Part shown: in pieces, positions 25,065 through 34,560 of the stretch
Layout: each line of letters starts with the position of its first letter
How positions within the stretch are numbered: the stretch's first letter is position 1
DNA from: an uncultured Eubacteriales bacterium
Lineage (GTDB): Bacteria > Bacillota > Clostridia > Oscillospirales > Oscillospiraceae
Direction of reading: 5' to 3'
DNA: 64,000 bases
Assembly (NCBI GenBank): GCA_900546515.1
Contig: URDG01000009.1
Span: 1-64,000 of the forward strand
Position numbers and translations under genes: made by a program
The notes under the pieces: generated by a model
Told to the model about the DNA's origin: nothing
Seen by the model: only the letters and a program-made list of their open reading frames with translations
The model's database searches: none

Positions 25065-26090
25065 TTACCATTTGTTTTCAACTTTTTCGGCGAAGCCGGG
25101 GAAGTTCTCGACTTCGATGATCTTGCCGTCGTCAAGCACGGCGCGGCCGGTGAAGCTGCCGAAGACCTGATGCTGATCGGATTTGATGAGCTTGACGTCG
25201 GTGCAGGCGGCGCGGTCAAGCACGGGGACAAAATCCATCTCAAAGCGGCCGTCGTCGGACGTGAACGTCCATGGGGACATGAAGTCCTTCTCATCTCCGG
25301 GAATGTTGAACTTCACCTGGCTGAGCTTATGAGCTTTGCCGTTGTAGAACAGCATGTTCTCACTCGCGGCGGAGCAGTTGCCGAAGCCGTAGCCGATATT
25401 CCAGCCGAAGGGAACGCCGTTGACATGATATGAGGCGCTGCCCCAGTACCATGTGTTGTGGTACGTCCATACGCCGCGGCCCCAGTCGAGCACGGCAAAG
25501 CTGTCGGCAGGGTCAAATTCATAGCGGCGGCTGCCGTAGCTTACGCAGCCTTTGGCGCGCATGCAGTTTATCTTCTGATTATAGTAGAAATGGCCGGGCT
25601 TATCGAACGGGGTGCAGATGACCATGCTGTCCTCCGGCTCGTCGAAAAGCTCAATGCTGGCCAGCAGCGCGCCCTCGGGGCCGAAGCCGTCCATGCGGGC
25701 GGTCAGCACGCGCTTGCCGCTGCCGTCATTTTCAAAGCTGATGGAATGCTTCTTCCCGCCGTGGCGCACATCGCCGGAGGCGGAGGTCTCGGGCATGCCG
25801 AGCTTGCCGAGCGGCATGAAGCTCATCGGACTTTTTGTGATCTCCCAGCCCTCCACAAAATCCAGAAGAGATATGGAGTCGAGCCCCATGTAGCCGTTGT
25901 CGTCCACGGTGAGCGCGAGGGCGAAGCGGCCGTTGTTGATGAGATAGTAATCCCACTCCTTGATGCGCGTTTTCGGAGCCTTGATGTCGCTGCGGCGGTA
26001 GACCGGAAGAAGCTTTCTTGCAAAGCCGGGTTCGGTCAGATCGCCGTTTTCGTTCAAAAGAGGTATTTCCCTGGTAATTTCATGCTGCAT
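25065..26090 (-). CDS. DUF2804 family protein
   Basis: A 341-residue protein of the DUF2804 family, recognised from its start (HEITREIPLLNENGDLTEPG), the central RIKEWDYYLINN block and the Trp/Gly-rich DWGRGVWTYHNTWYWGSAS region. It is predicted all-beta and soluble, and the biochemical role is unknown. The ATG shares the sequence TAATG with the DnaI-like stop, so translation is coupled. Confidence 0.85.
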   Translation of the reverse strand: MQHEITREIPLLNENGDLTEPGFARKLLPVYRRSDIKAPKTRIKEWDYYLINNGRFALALTVDDNGYMGLDSISLLDFVEGWEITKSPMSFMPLGKLGMPETSASGDVRHGGKKHSISFENDGSGKRVLTARMDGFGPEGALLASIELFDEPEDSMVICTPFDKPGHFYYNQKINCMRAKGCVSYGSRRYEFDPADSFAVLDWGRGVWTYHNTWYWGSASYHVNGVPFGWNIGYGFGNCSAASENMLFYNGKAHKLSQVKFNIPGDEKDFMSPWTFTSDDGRFEMDFVPVLDRAACTDVKLIKSDQHQVFGSFTGRAVLDDGKIIEVENFPGFAEKVENKW

Positions 26091-27091
26091 TACTGGACTC
26101 CTTTCCTGATCATACGTATATCGCGCCCCGCAAACGGCAGACGCAGGAACTCACCCGCTATGCGCGAATATATCTGGGGCGTGTACCGGCGCTCAAGCTC
26201 CTCGTCGGTGCAGTTGGTGCTGATAACGGTGCGCCTGCCGCTGACAAGGCGATGGTTTATAAGCGTGTACAGCGCGCTCACGGACATGGGCGTCAGCATC
26301 TCGGTGCCGAGATCGTCGAGGATCATAAGATCGCAGTCGCACATGCGCTGTACGCGCACGGAGGCTGCGGCCCCGGCCTCGCTGTCACGGCAGAACTTCT
26401 GCTGCTCAAATGCGTCGAGCGCGGCCGCCGCCGAATCATAACACACGGAGCAGCCCTTTTCGGCCACGGTGCGCGCGATGCAGGCAGAGAGATACGTCTT
26501 GCCGAGACCGGTGTCGCCCTGCAGAAGAAGATTTGAATTGACGTTCGGAAAATTCTCCGCGAACCGGCGGCAGATCTCATAGACCTTTTTCATCGCCTCG
26601 CGCGGCACGACGCCGTAGCGCGGGTCATACTCATCGCTGTACAGCGTGAGATCAAAACGCTCAAAGCTCTCGTCGCCATGCCGCAGCAGAGCGCCGAGCT
26701 CGCGCGTCAGCTCCATATTATAGAGCCGGTCCAGACAATCGCAGGGCGCGGCGTTGTATACGCCGCTGTCATGGCATTTTTTGCAGGAGTATATCTCATC
26801 AAGATAGTCCACGGCGAAGCCGTTCTCCGTCAGCAGCTCCGCACGGCGCATCTGCATGTCGAGATTTTCCCGCTCGAGCGCGGCGATCCTGTCCTTCATA
26901 TCCGGCGCGCGGGAGATCGTCAGCCGCACAAGCTCTGCCATCTGGGCGCGCAGCGCGGCGTCAATGCGTTCAACCTCCGGCACGCGGCGGTAAACGAGCG
27001 CGGTACGGCGCTCGCGCTCCGCCTGATTTGCGGCGCGGATATTTTCAAGCTCGGCTCTGGCCCGCGCCAGAAGCTTACCGTCATAATTCAT
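26090..27091 (-). CDS. DnaC/DnaI-type helicase-loader ATPase
   Basis: A 333-residue AAA+ protein of the DnaC/IstB group. An N-terminal helical and Cys-containing region (CKKCHDSGVYNAAPCDC, probably zinc-binding as in DnaI) precedes the ATPase domain, with Walker A GDTGLGKTYLSACIA, Walker B LMILDDLGTEM and sensor-1 ISTN. It would load the replicative helicase at origins or restart sites. Adjacent upstream is a DnaD-domain gene, the normal Firmicute replication-initiation pair. IstB alternatives are unlikely because no transposase is adjacent. Confidence 0.9.
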   Translation of the reverse strand: MNYDGKLLARARAELENIRAANQAERERRTALVYRRVPEVERIDAALRAQMAELVRLTISRAPDMKDRIAALERENLDMQMRRAELLTENGFAVDYLDEIYSCKKCHDSGVYNAAPCDCLDRLYNMELTRELGALLRHGDESFERFDLTLYSDEYDPRYGVVPREAMKKVYEICRRFAENFPNVNSNLLLQGDTGLGKTYLSACIARTVAEKGCSVCYDSAAAALDAFEQQKFCRDSEAGAAASVRVQRMCDCDLMILDDLGTEMLTPMSVSALYTLINHRLVSGRRTVISTNCTDEELERRYTPQIYSRIAGEFLRLPFAGRDIRMIRKGVQ

Positions 27092-27109
27092 GGCCGTTGT
27101 CCTTTCAGA

Positions 27110-28036
27110 TCATACCTTGTCAATAAGCGAATCCAGCCCCTCAAAATCGGAGGGCCTGCTGCCGCGCCCTTTCCTGGGCGCAGTCCTCGCAGGCCGCCGC
27201 CCGTCCTTTTCTTCAATATCGCGCGGGGTGAGAAGCCCTTTTCCTTTCCAGCTGAGGATAATTTTGTTCATATAGCTCCACCGGAGAGAGCCGGTGTTGG
27301 TAACGGTGCGGTCATATGCGATGGATATTGCCTCCGCACCGAAGCCGAGGTCGAGCCATGAAGAAATATAGTCGCTCTCGGTTTTGGTGAGCTCCCGGCC
27401 TTTTATGCCGAGGGCGTTTTTTATTCCGGCGATGCTGCCGCGGCGCTCATCCATGCGGCGGATGAACTCCTCCGCCTGTTCCATGGTCATTATTTCCCGG
27501 TTTACCCAGAAATAGGCCTCCTTCTCTATCGCACGTGCACTTGGACGGCGCTGGCCGCCGTAGCGCTCCTCATACTGCCGGGCGCAGTAGTTGATGAGCA
27601 GCATGATAACGTCCGCCGGAAGGCCGAGATAATCATATATGCCGAAGAGGATCTTCATATCCACGCTGCTGAGCGAGCGGCCCATGACCTTTGAGGCCTC
27701 GGAGATGATCGCGGAAAATTCCCCGTCCTCACGGCTGCGGCGGATAATATCCTCCGCGCGGTATTCCGGCAGCGCCTCTGCCGGAGCGGGCGGGACGGGC
27801 GCGGCGGCGGGACGGACGTCCGCTTCAGGGCCGGACAGGCCGAGCCTCCTGAGCTTTTCGTCGGCGGCTTCTATCTCGCGCAGAGTGCGGCACAGATCGC
27901 GCGCGGTCCGCTCCGGATCGGCGCAGCCTGTGCGCAGGCGGTATATGTACAGCAGCGCGACATCCCCGTCATGCGCGGCGATGAGCCTGTCCGCAGTCAG
28001 AAGAGGTATTGATTTTTCACGCTCGGTATCAGCCAT
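27110..28036 (-). CDS. DnaD-domain replication protein
   Basis: A 308-residue protein. The N-terminal part is DnaD-like, and a C-terminal DnaD domain has the conserved LGLPADVIMLLINYC and later SYMNKIILSWKGKGL (YxxxIxxxW motif). It takes part in primosome assembly before DnaI and helicase loading. The ATG at 28036 has AAGGAG upstream. It is followed by the DnaI-type loader after 18 bp. The middle (about 65-95) is Pro/Ala-rich and probably a linker. Confidence 0.88.
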   Translation of the reverse strand: MADTEREKSIPLLTADRLIAAHDGDVALLYIYRLRTGCADPERTARDLCRTLREIEAADEKLRRLGLSGPEADVRPAAAPVPPAPAEALPEYRAEDIIRRSREDGEFSAIISEASKVMGRSLSSVDMKILFGIYDYLGLPADVIMLLINYCARQYEERYGGQRRPSARAIEKEAYFWVNREIMTMEQAEEFIRRMDERRGSIAGIKNALGIKGRELTKTESDYISSWLDLGFGAEAISIAYDRTVTNTGSLRWSYMNKIILSWKGKGLLTPRDIEEKDGRRPARTAPRKGRGSRPSDFEGLDSLIDKV

Positions 28037-28085
28037 CGGGGAAGCGCTCCTTGAGTAGTAAAAATATGACTTAAATGTAAAAGTC

Positions 28086-28114
28086 ATTATAACATTATTT
28101 TTATCTTGTCGCAA
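28086..28114 (-). promoter_or_regulatory. Promoter of dnaD operon
   Basis: On the minus strand TTGCGA (28114-28109), 17 bp, TATAAT (28091-28086). Confidence 0.7.
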
Positions 28115-28135
28115 TAGCAATTAATGTGCTATAAT
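28106..28135 (+). promoter_or_regulatory. Promoter of the U32-maf-mre run
   Basis: TTGTCG (28106-28111), 18 bp, TATAAT (28130-28135). Its -35 overlaps that of the divergent dnaD promoter by 3 bp. Confidence 0.7.
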
Positions 28136-28203
28136 GCACCCTGTATAATAGCGGGATATGTAAACTAATACCAAGAATTAGAAAATCAAGAGGAACTGAT
28201 ACA

Positions 28204-30288
28204 ATGCTCGAACTTCTTTCTCCCGCCGGATCTCCGGAAGCGGTCATTGCTGCTGTGCAGAACGGCGCGGACGCGGTATATATGGGCCTTGGCGACTTCA
28301 ATGCCCGCCGCGGCGCAAAGAATTTTACAGATGAGGAATTTGAGAAGGCCGTGGGTTACTGCCATGTGCGCGGCTGCAAGGTGTACATCACGCTCAATAC
28401 GCTCGTGAACGACAGAGAGATAAGCTCTGCCGTGGAGGATGCGCGCCTCGCATCGAGATGCGGCGCGGACGGGATAATTATTCAGGATCTCGGCCTCGTG
28501 TCCGCGATCCGGCAGGCGCTGCCGGATATTCCCCTGCATGCGAGCACCCAGATGAGCATACACAATCTGGCCGGCGTTCAGGCCGCGGCGGAGATGGGCA
28601 TGACCCGCGCCGTGCTGGCAAGAGAGCTGAGCCTTGAGGAGATAAAGTACATAACGAAGAATTCGCCGATAGAGACGGAGGTGTTCGTCCACGGCGCGCT
28701 GTGCTTCTGCCACTCCGGCCAGTGCTATATGTCCGCACTGATAGGCCGCCGCAGCGGCAACCGTGGTATGTGCGCCCAGCCCTGCCGCATGCAGTATTCC
28801 CTTGGCGGGCGGATGGATGACTACCCGATGTCGCTCAAGGACAACTGCCTTGTCGACAGGCTGCGTGAGCTTGAAGAGGCAGGCGTGGCCTGCGTGAAGA
28901 TCGAGGGGCGCATGAAGCGCCCGGAGTATACGGCCATAGTGACCGGCATATACTCCAAGGCCATAAAGGAACGGCGCCAGCCCACGCCGGAAGAGATGGG
29001 CATGCTGACGAAGGCTTTTTCGCGGCAGGGCTTCACTCAGGGTTATTTCAACGGAGATAAAAAGGACATGTTCGGCGTCCGCGGCGAACCGGATGACGGG
29101 ACCGAGAAGATATTCGCCGTCGCCCGCCGCGCCTATGCCGACGGTGAGCTGCGGCGCGTGCCGGTGCACTTTTACACGGTCGCGGAGAAGGACGAACGCA
29201 TAAAGGCGATAGCCTTTGACGACGACGGCCACCGTGCCGTGACCTACGGCCCTGTGCCGGAAAAGGCCAAGCGCCAGGGCCTGACCGACGGCTATCTTGT
29301 AGAGCAGATGTTCAAGACCGGCGGAACGCCTTATAACTGCGTAGAGAACAAAGCGCGCACCGATCCGGGGCTGTATCTGCCTGCGGCAGAGATAAACGAG
29401 CTCAGGCGCAAGCTCATATCCGCACTGTCGGAGCAGCGCGCCGTGCCGCCGGAGAGGCGCAGCCTTGCCGTGCCGCCGATGCCGAAAAACGTCCCCACCG
29501 TCGCGGATCCCAAGCTCATATTTCAGGTGCGCACGGAGGAGCAGCTTACAAAAGAGCTGGCCGACCTGCGCCCGGCGTACATATACGTACCGGCGATGAT
29601 CATGGCGGAGCAGCCGAAGCTCGTGCTTCCCTTTGTGGAGAAGGGCGCTGTGCCGGTAGCGGTGCTGCCGAGAATAATAAATGAACGGCAGATGAAAGAG
29701 GTCTACACTACGCTGCAGCGCCTTTTTGACTACGGCGTGAACGAGGCGCTCGTTGGGAACCTTGGTCAGGTGGTCATGGCGCGCAGCGCCGGAATGAAGC
29801 TCAGGGGCGATTTCGGGCTCAACGCTTTCAACTCATATACGCTTGATATGCTTGACCGGATGGGCTTCCTGTCGGCAACGGCATCGTTTGAGCTGAGGAT
29901 AGCGCAGATAAAGGATATGGCAAAGCCGCTTGACACAGAGCTTATAATATACGGCCGCCTGCCGCTGATGGTGTCGGATCAGTGCATCATAAAAGAGAGC
30001 GCGGGTCGCTGTGCCTGCCAGACGCCGGCGCAGATGTCGGACCGTATGGGTTCCGTGTTCCCTGTCGTGAAGGAATACGGCTGCCGAAACGTCGTATACA
30101 ACGCGCACAAGCTCTACCTTGCGGATAAGAAGGAGGACCTCTATTCTGCGGGGCTGTGGGGGCTGCGCATGATGTTTACCACCGAGAGCGCGAGAGAATG
30201 CGTCGAGGTGGCAAAAGGACACATGGGCCTTTCGGATTATAAGCCGAATGTGCTGACACGCGGACTGTACTACAGGGGCGTGGACTGA
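28204..30288 (+). CDS. Peptidase U32 family protein, RlhA-like
   Basis: A 694-residue U32 protein. The N-terminal peptidase U32 region opens with LELLSPAGSPEAVIAAVQNG and carries the Cys cluster FCHSGQCYMS...GNRGMCAQPCR, which in RlhA and TrhP relates to RNA hydroxylation with an iron-sulfur centre. The length and second half (a DUF3656-like central region) match RlhA (23S rRNA C2501 hydroxylation) rather than short TrhP. The name peptidase is historical. The ATG follows GAGGAACTGATACA. Maf follows at 30 bp. Confidence 0.88.
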   Translation: MLELLSPAGSPEAVIAAVQNGADAVYMGLGDFNARRGAKNFTDEEFEKAVGYCHVRGCKVYITLNTLVNDREISSAVEDARLASRCGADGIIIQDLGLVSAIRQALPDIPLHASTQMSIHNLAGVQAAAEMGMTRAVLARELSLEEIKYITKNSPIETEVFVHGALCFCHSGQCYMSALIGRRSGNRGMCAQPCRMQYSLGGRMDDYPMSLKDNCLVDRLRELEEAGVACVKIEGRMKRPEYTAIVTGIYSKAIKERRQPTPEEMGMLTKAFSRQGFTQGYFNGDKKDMFGVRGEPDDGTEKIFAVARRAYADGELRRVPVHFYTVAEKDERIKAIAFDDDGHRAVTYGPVPEKAKRQGLTDGYLVEQMFKTGGTPYNCVENKARTDPGLYLPAAEINELRRKLISALSEQRAVPPERRSLAVPPMPKNVPTVADPKLIFQVRTEEQLTKELADLRPAYIYVPAMIMAEQPKLVLPFVEKGAVPVAVLPRIINERQMKEVYTTLQRLFDYGVNEALVGNLGQVVMARSAGMKLRGDFGLNAFNSYTLDMLDRMGFLSATASFELRIAQIKDMAKPLDTELIIYGRLPLMVSDQCIIKESAGRCACQTPAQMSDRMGSVFPVVKEYGCRNVVYNAHKLYLADKKEDLYSAGLWGLRMMFTTESARECVEVAKGHMGLSDYKPNVLTRGLYYRGVD

Positions 30289-30318
30289 ATACAAGGATCA
30301 AAGAGGAGCGGTATCACA

Positions 30319-30894
30319 ATGGCAGTTGTTCTCGCCTCCGGCTCTCCGCGCCGCAGGGAGCTCATGGAGATGCTCGGAGTTAAGGATATGAAGATAATCC
30401 CCGCGAAAGGGGAGGAATGTCCGCCGGAGGGCGCAGGCCCCGCGGAGACCGTGAAGGCGCTGGCGCTGGCCAAATGCCGCGAAGTCGCGGAGCAGTGCGG
30501 CGCTGACGATATAGTCGTCGCAGCGGACACAATAGTGTGGTTCGGCGGCAGGATCTACGGCAAGCCTCACTCACGGGAGCAGGCGATAGAAATGCTCCAG
30601 CAGCTTTCGGGCAATGAGCACGAGGTATATACCGGAGTCGCCGTAATGGCGGGGGGTACGGTGCAGGCGGAGACGGACAGGACCGCTGTGCGCTTCCGCA
30701 AGATACCGCAGGAGGAGATCGAGGCATATGTCGACTGCGGCGAGCCGATGGACAAGGCCGGGGCTTACGGCGCGCAGGGCAAGGGCGCGGTGTTCGTCAA
30801 GGGGATCGACGGGGACTTTTTCAACGTCATGGGGCTGCCGCTGTGCCTGCTGGACTCCATGCTCAAGAAGGCAGGACTGAAGCTCATAGGCTGA
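30319..30894 (+). CDS. Maf-type nucleotide pyrophosphatase
   Basis: A 191-residue Maf/YhdE protein that hydrolyses non-canonical or surplus nucleoside triphosphates. The N-terminal SGSPRRRELMEMLG (SxSPRR) and the VAADTIVWFGGRIYGKP block are diagnostic. A GDFFNVMGLPLCLLDSML ending is present. It precedes mreC, the usual maf-mreCD order. Confidence 0.96.
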   Translation: MAVVLASGSPRRRELMEMLGVKDMKIIPAKGEECPPEGAGPAETVKALALAKCREVAEQCGADDIVVAADTIVWFGGRIYGKPHSREQAIEMLQQLSGNEHEVYTGVAVMAGGTVQAETDRTAVRFRKIPQEEIEAYVDCGEPMDKAGAYGAQGKGAVFVKGIDGDFFNVMGLPLCLLDSMLKKAGLKLIG

Positions 30895-30912
30895 TTAAGG
30901 AGTGAACACCCT

Positions 30913-31755
30913 TTGAAGGAATATCTGAAGAAAAACGGAATACGAATCGGCATAATCGTGGCGGCCGCGGCCGTGATAATCGGCTTCAGCGCCACGGCGA
31001 GAAGCGGTCAGATCAGCTTTTTGCAGAACGCGACGGGCGTCCTCGAAGCGCCGATAAAGAAGGTCCTGAGCTCGACTGTCAACTGGTTTGACACGATATA
31101 CGGATACTTGTATAAATACGACTCTCTGCAGGCGGAGAACGAATCGCTCCGCTCGCAGCTGGCGGACGCGCAGCAGTCGGCGCGCGACGGCATCGCCGCG
31201 TCCGAGGAGAACACCCGCCTGCGCGAGCTGCTGAACCTGCAGGAAAAGCACACCGACTACGAGATGGAATCGTGCAAGGTGGTGCTGTGGTCGTCGTCAA
31301 ACTGGTCGTCGTCATTTACGATAAGCAAGGGGCGCAGCAGCGGGATCGAGCTCAACGACCCGGTCGTGACGGAGTACGGCGTGGTCGTGGGGCAGGTGAC
31401 GGAGCTCGGAGAGACGTGGGCAACCGTCAGCACGGTGATGGATGTTGATATGAGCATAGGCGCTTATGTCGGCACCTCCGGCGCATCCGGCATGTCGGTG
31501 GGCGAGTTCGCGCTGATGAAGAAGAAAGAGGCGAAGCTCACCTTCATTGCGGAGGGCGCGCAGATATTCGTCGGCGACGAGGTGCTGACCTCCGGTTCCG
31601 GCGGCGCATTTCCCGCGGGACTTCTGATAGGCACGATAACAAACCTCCAGACCGAGGCCGGCGGACAGATCGAGTACGGCATCATAAAGCCCGAGTGCAG
31701 CTTCGACACGCTCGTGCAGGTGTTCGTGATCAAGAGCTTTGAAGTGGTGGAATGA
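30913..31755 (+). CDS. mreC: Rod-shape protein MreC
   Basis: A 280-residue MreC. One membrane anchor (about 8-26) precedes a coiled coil (about 60-115) and two beta-barrel-like domains of the periplasm-side type (VVGQVTELGETWATVSTVMD, then VSTSGSGGAFPAGLLIG-like). It scaffolds lateral wall synthesis between MreB/RodA and PBP2. The start is TTG at 30913 with AAGGAG upstream. No mreB is in this window. The end overlaps mreD by 4 bp. Confidence 0.94.
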   Translation: MKEYLKKNGIRIGIIVAAAAVIIGFSATARSGQISFLQNATGVLEAPIKKVLSSTVNWFDTIYGYLYKYDSLQAENESLRSQLADAQQSARDGIAASEENTRLRELLNLQEKHTDYEMESCKVVLWSSSNWSSSFTISKGRSSGIELNDPVVTEYGVVVGQVTELGETWATVSTVMDVDMSIGAYVGTSGASGMSVGEFALMKKKEAKLTFIAEGAQIFVGDEVLTSGSGGAFPAGLLIGTITNLQTEAGGQIEYGIIKPECSFDTLVQVFVIKSFEVVE

Positions 31756-32252
31756 CTTTGAGAGAACTTTTTGCCAAAATAAACGTCAAAAGACTGCTGA
31801 AATACGCGCTGTACATGTTTCTGTCGCTCGTGGCGCAGAATATGCTCTTCACGCAGATCCGGCCGTTCGGCGTCTGCCCGATGGTGCTGCCGGCTGTGGC
31901 TGTGGCCGTGGGCATGTTCGAGGGCGCGACCTGGGGCGCGGTATTCAGCCTTATAATGGGCATATTTGCGGACATGGCATTTATAGAAAACACGGTCACG
32001 TTCACGATACTTTTTCCGGCGCTCAGCTTTGCGGCGGGCTTTGTCTCGCAGTTCTACATAAACCGCCGCTTCTTTGCGTTCATGGGCGTGACGCTTGCCG
32101 CGCTTCTCGTTACGGGCGTCGTACAGATGCTCAAGACCGCGGCAATGGATGTCTGGGCAGGATCGATGATAACAACGGTGCTGCTGCAGACCCTGTGGTC
32201 CCTTCCGCCCGCGGTGCTGGCGTATTTCCCGCCGGCAGAGTGGATAGAATAG
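31752..32252 (+). CDS. mreD: Rod-shape protein MreD
   Basis: A 166-residue membrane protein with five hydrophobic helices, of the usual MreD size, overlapping the mreC stop (ATGA). The early RLLKYALYMFLSLVAQNMLF and the following GMFEGATWGAVFSLIMGIFADM pattern match the family. It is part of the elongasome with MreC and the PBP2 gene downstream. Confidence 0.9.
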   Translation: MTLRELFAKINVKRLLKYALYMFLSLVAQNMLFTQIRPFGVCPMVLPAVAVAVGMFEGATWGAVFSLIMGIFADMAFIENTVTFTILFPALSFAAGFVSQFYINRRFFAFMGVTLAALLVTGVVQMLKTAAMDVWAGSMITTVLLQTLWSLPPAVLAYFPPAEWIE

Positions 32253-32280
32253 GACTCAGGCTTACAGAAAGGACTTTTCA

Positions 32281-34446
32281 ATGCATCACAGACTTGTAAG
32301 ATCGGGCAGAGTAGCGGGAATGATAGTGTTCCTGATAATTCTGATCACAGTATACGTCTATTTCCTCTACCAGCTGCAAATAATAGAGGGCGAGGAATAC
32401 TACGCCCGAAGCAGTATGATAACCAATGAGACGCGCGTCGTCACTGCGGCGAGAGGTAATATACTCGACCGCTACGGGCGCGTGCTCGTCAGCAATTCCG
32501 AGACCTACAACCTCACGATAGACACGACGAAGCTCTTTGCAAACGAGGACCCCAACGAGACGATACTTGGCCTCGTGAAGATGGTCGAGGGCTATGGCGA
32601 CACGTATACGGACGACCTGCCCATCACGAGAGACCCGCCCTTTGAGTACACCGCGGACATGACGGAGATACAGAGGACCATGCTCAAGGCGTACATCAAG
32701 GATAAGGCGAAGGAGCTCAAGGATATCTGCGCTGACCCGGAAAATCCGACCGCGGTGGAGCTTATGAGCTACATGCGCGGCAGGTACAGCATAGACAACA
32801 GCTACTCGGCGCAGGAAATGCGCGTCATAGCCGGTGTGCGCTACTCCATAAACGTCCGTTATGCGGTCAACACAGCCGACTACATATTCGTCGAGAATGC
32901 CAGCATGAAGCTCATTACCTCCATTATGGAGAACAAACTTGCCGGCATCAACGTTGACCGTGCCTATAAGCGCGAATACGGCACGGATTACGCGGCGCAT
33001 ATCCTCGGCTATGTCGGCCTCATGACGCAGGAGGAGTATGAGAAATACTCCCTTATGAAATACTCGACCGACGCATACGTCGGCAAGGACGGCGTGGAAT
33101 ACGCTTTTGAAAATTACCTGCACGGCAAGGACGGCGAAGTGATAGAGACGAAAAACGCCTCCGGCACGGTGCTGAGCACCGTGTATGTCACGGAGCCTGA
33201 GCCCGGAGATCATGTCTACCTCACGATAGACCAGACGCTTCAGGAGCAGACCGAGCGTATCCTGAATGCCGGCGTCAACGCGCTCATCAAGACCCGCGCA
33301 CAGGAGAGAGCGGAGGGCATCGCCAGAGGCGACTACAATCCGGACATGAAGGACGAGATCACCGGCGCGGCCGCCGTTGTGGTGGACGTCAACACCGGAG
33401 AGCCGCTTGCAATGGCGAGCTGGCCGACCTACGACGTGACGACGATAATAGAAAACTATCAGGAGCTGCTGGAAACTCCGAACGCGCCGCTTTTCAACCG
33501 CGCGCTGATGGGCGCATACGCCCCCGGCTCCACGTTCAAGCTCGTTACGGCCATAGCGGCGCTCAACAACAACATCATCAACACCGAAGAAAAGATAAAA
33601 TGTCAGGGCGTTTTCACCAAGTACTCCGCTGAGGGCTATGCGCCTGAGTGCTGGATCTGGAACGTCAACAAGAATGAGCATCTGACGCACGACGAGGAGA
33701 ACACGTCCACCGCCATAAGGGATTCGTGCAACTACTACTTCTACACGATCGGCGAAAAGCTCGGCGTCGACGATCTGGGAGAGGTCGCACATCAGTTCGG
33801 CCTCGGCGTACACACCGGGATAGAGCTCGTCGAGACGACAGGCAACATGTCCAACCGCGCGAACCACTATGACTATGCGGGCTCGGAGTGGCGTATAGGC
33901 GATACGCTGCAGGCGGCCATCGGCCAGTCAGACAGCGTGTTCTCGCCGCTGCAGATGGCGGAGTATGCCGCGACGCTTGCAAATTACGGCAACCGCTATT
34001 CCGCATCCATACTCAAGACCGTCAGAAGCTATGACTACAGCGAAAAGGTCTACGAGCGCGAGCCGGAGGTCCTCAGCCATGTGGAGTCCGCGCAGTACAA
34101 CTGGGACGCGGTAAAGGAGGGCATGAACCTCGTGGTCAACGCCCCGAGCAACGCCACCGTGTATGAGACTTTCTCAACGTGCAAGTTCACAAGGATAAGA
34201 AACGGCGCAAACTACGGCGTCAACGGCAAGACCGGCACCGCGCAGAAGGGCGAGGGCATCACGAACGACGGTATGTTCATATGCTATGCGCCGGCCGACG
34301 ACCCGGAGATCGCGGTCAGCGTTGTCGTAGAGCGCGGCGGCTCCGGCGCAAACGTATCGTTCATCGCAAGGAACATACTCGACGCGTACTACACTATCCG
34401 CAGCTACAGCGACGACGCAGAGCAGGAGATGTCGCTGTTAAAGTAA
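32281..34446 (+). CDS. mrdA: Penicillin-binding protein 2 (class B transpeptidase)
   Basis: A 721-residue membrane-anchored transpeptidase. One membrane segment (about 16-36) precedes the PBP dimerisation/pedestal domain (about 50-320). The transpeptidase domain has S-x-x-K in APGSTFKLVTA, S-x-N in IRDSCNYYFYT and K-T-G in GVNGKTGTAQKG, all present. Gene order maf-mreC-mreD-PBP2 marks it as the elongation-specific enzyme that cross-links lateral wall peptidoglycan. A SpoVD-type role is less likely, as there is no PASTA domain. Confidence 0.94.
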   Translation: MHHRLVRSGRVAGMIVFLIILITVYVYFLYQLQIIEGEEYYARSSMITNETRVVTAARGNILDRYGRVLVSNSETYNLTIDTTKLFANEDPNETILGLVKMVEGYGDTYTDDLPITRDPPFEYTADMTEIQRTMLKAYIKDKAKELKDICADPENPTAVELMSYMRGRYSIDNSYSAQEMRVIAGVRYSINVRYAVNTADYIFVENASMKLITSIMENKLAGINVDRAYKREYGTDYAAHILGYVGLMTQEEYEKYSLMKYSTDAYVGKDGVEYAFENYLHGKDGEVIETKNASGTVLSTVYVTEPEPGDHVYLTIDQTLQEQTERILNAGVNALIKTRAQERAEGIARGDYNPDMKDEITGAAAVVVDVNTGEPLAMASWPTYDVTTIIENYQELLETPNAPLFNRALMGAYAPGSTFKLVTAIAALNNNIINTEEKIKCQGVFTKYSAEGYAPECWIWNVNKNEHLTHDEENTSTAIRDSCNYYFYTIGEKLGVDDLGEVAHQFGLGVHTGIELVETTGNMSNRANHYDYAGSEWRIGDTLQAAIGQSDSVFSPLQMAEYAATLANYGNRYSASILKTVRSYDYSEKVYEREPEVLSHVESAQYNWDAVKEGMNLVVNAPSNATVYETFSTCKFTRIRNGANYGVNGKTGTAQKGEGITNDGMFICYAPADDPEIAVSVVVERGGSGANVSFIARNILDAYYTIRSYSDDAEQEMSLLK

Positions 34447-34476
34447 AAAAATGCTCTGAAACAGAGTAAAAAGCTG

Positions 34477-34505
34477 TTGCAGTTTGACGAAATTGTGTTT
34501 ATAAT
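34477..34505 (+). promoter_or_regulatory. Promoter for the mgsA-like gene
   Basis: TTGCAG (34477-34482), 17 bp, TATAAT (34500-34505), about 55 bp before the start. Confidence 0.65.
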
Positions 34506-34560
34506 AACTTAGCGGCTTTGATGCGGCAGCACTAAAGACTGGAAAGAAACGGAGAAAAGA

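Noticed and set aside
32278..33867. Long frame antisense to PBP2
   Set aside because: Shadow of the transpeptidase gene, with no ribosome site or family.
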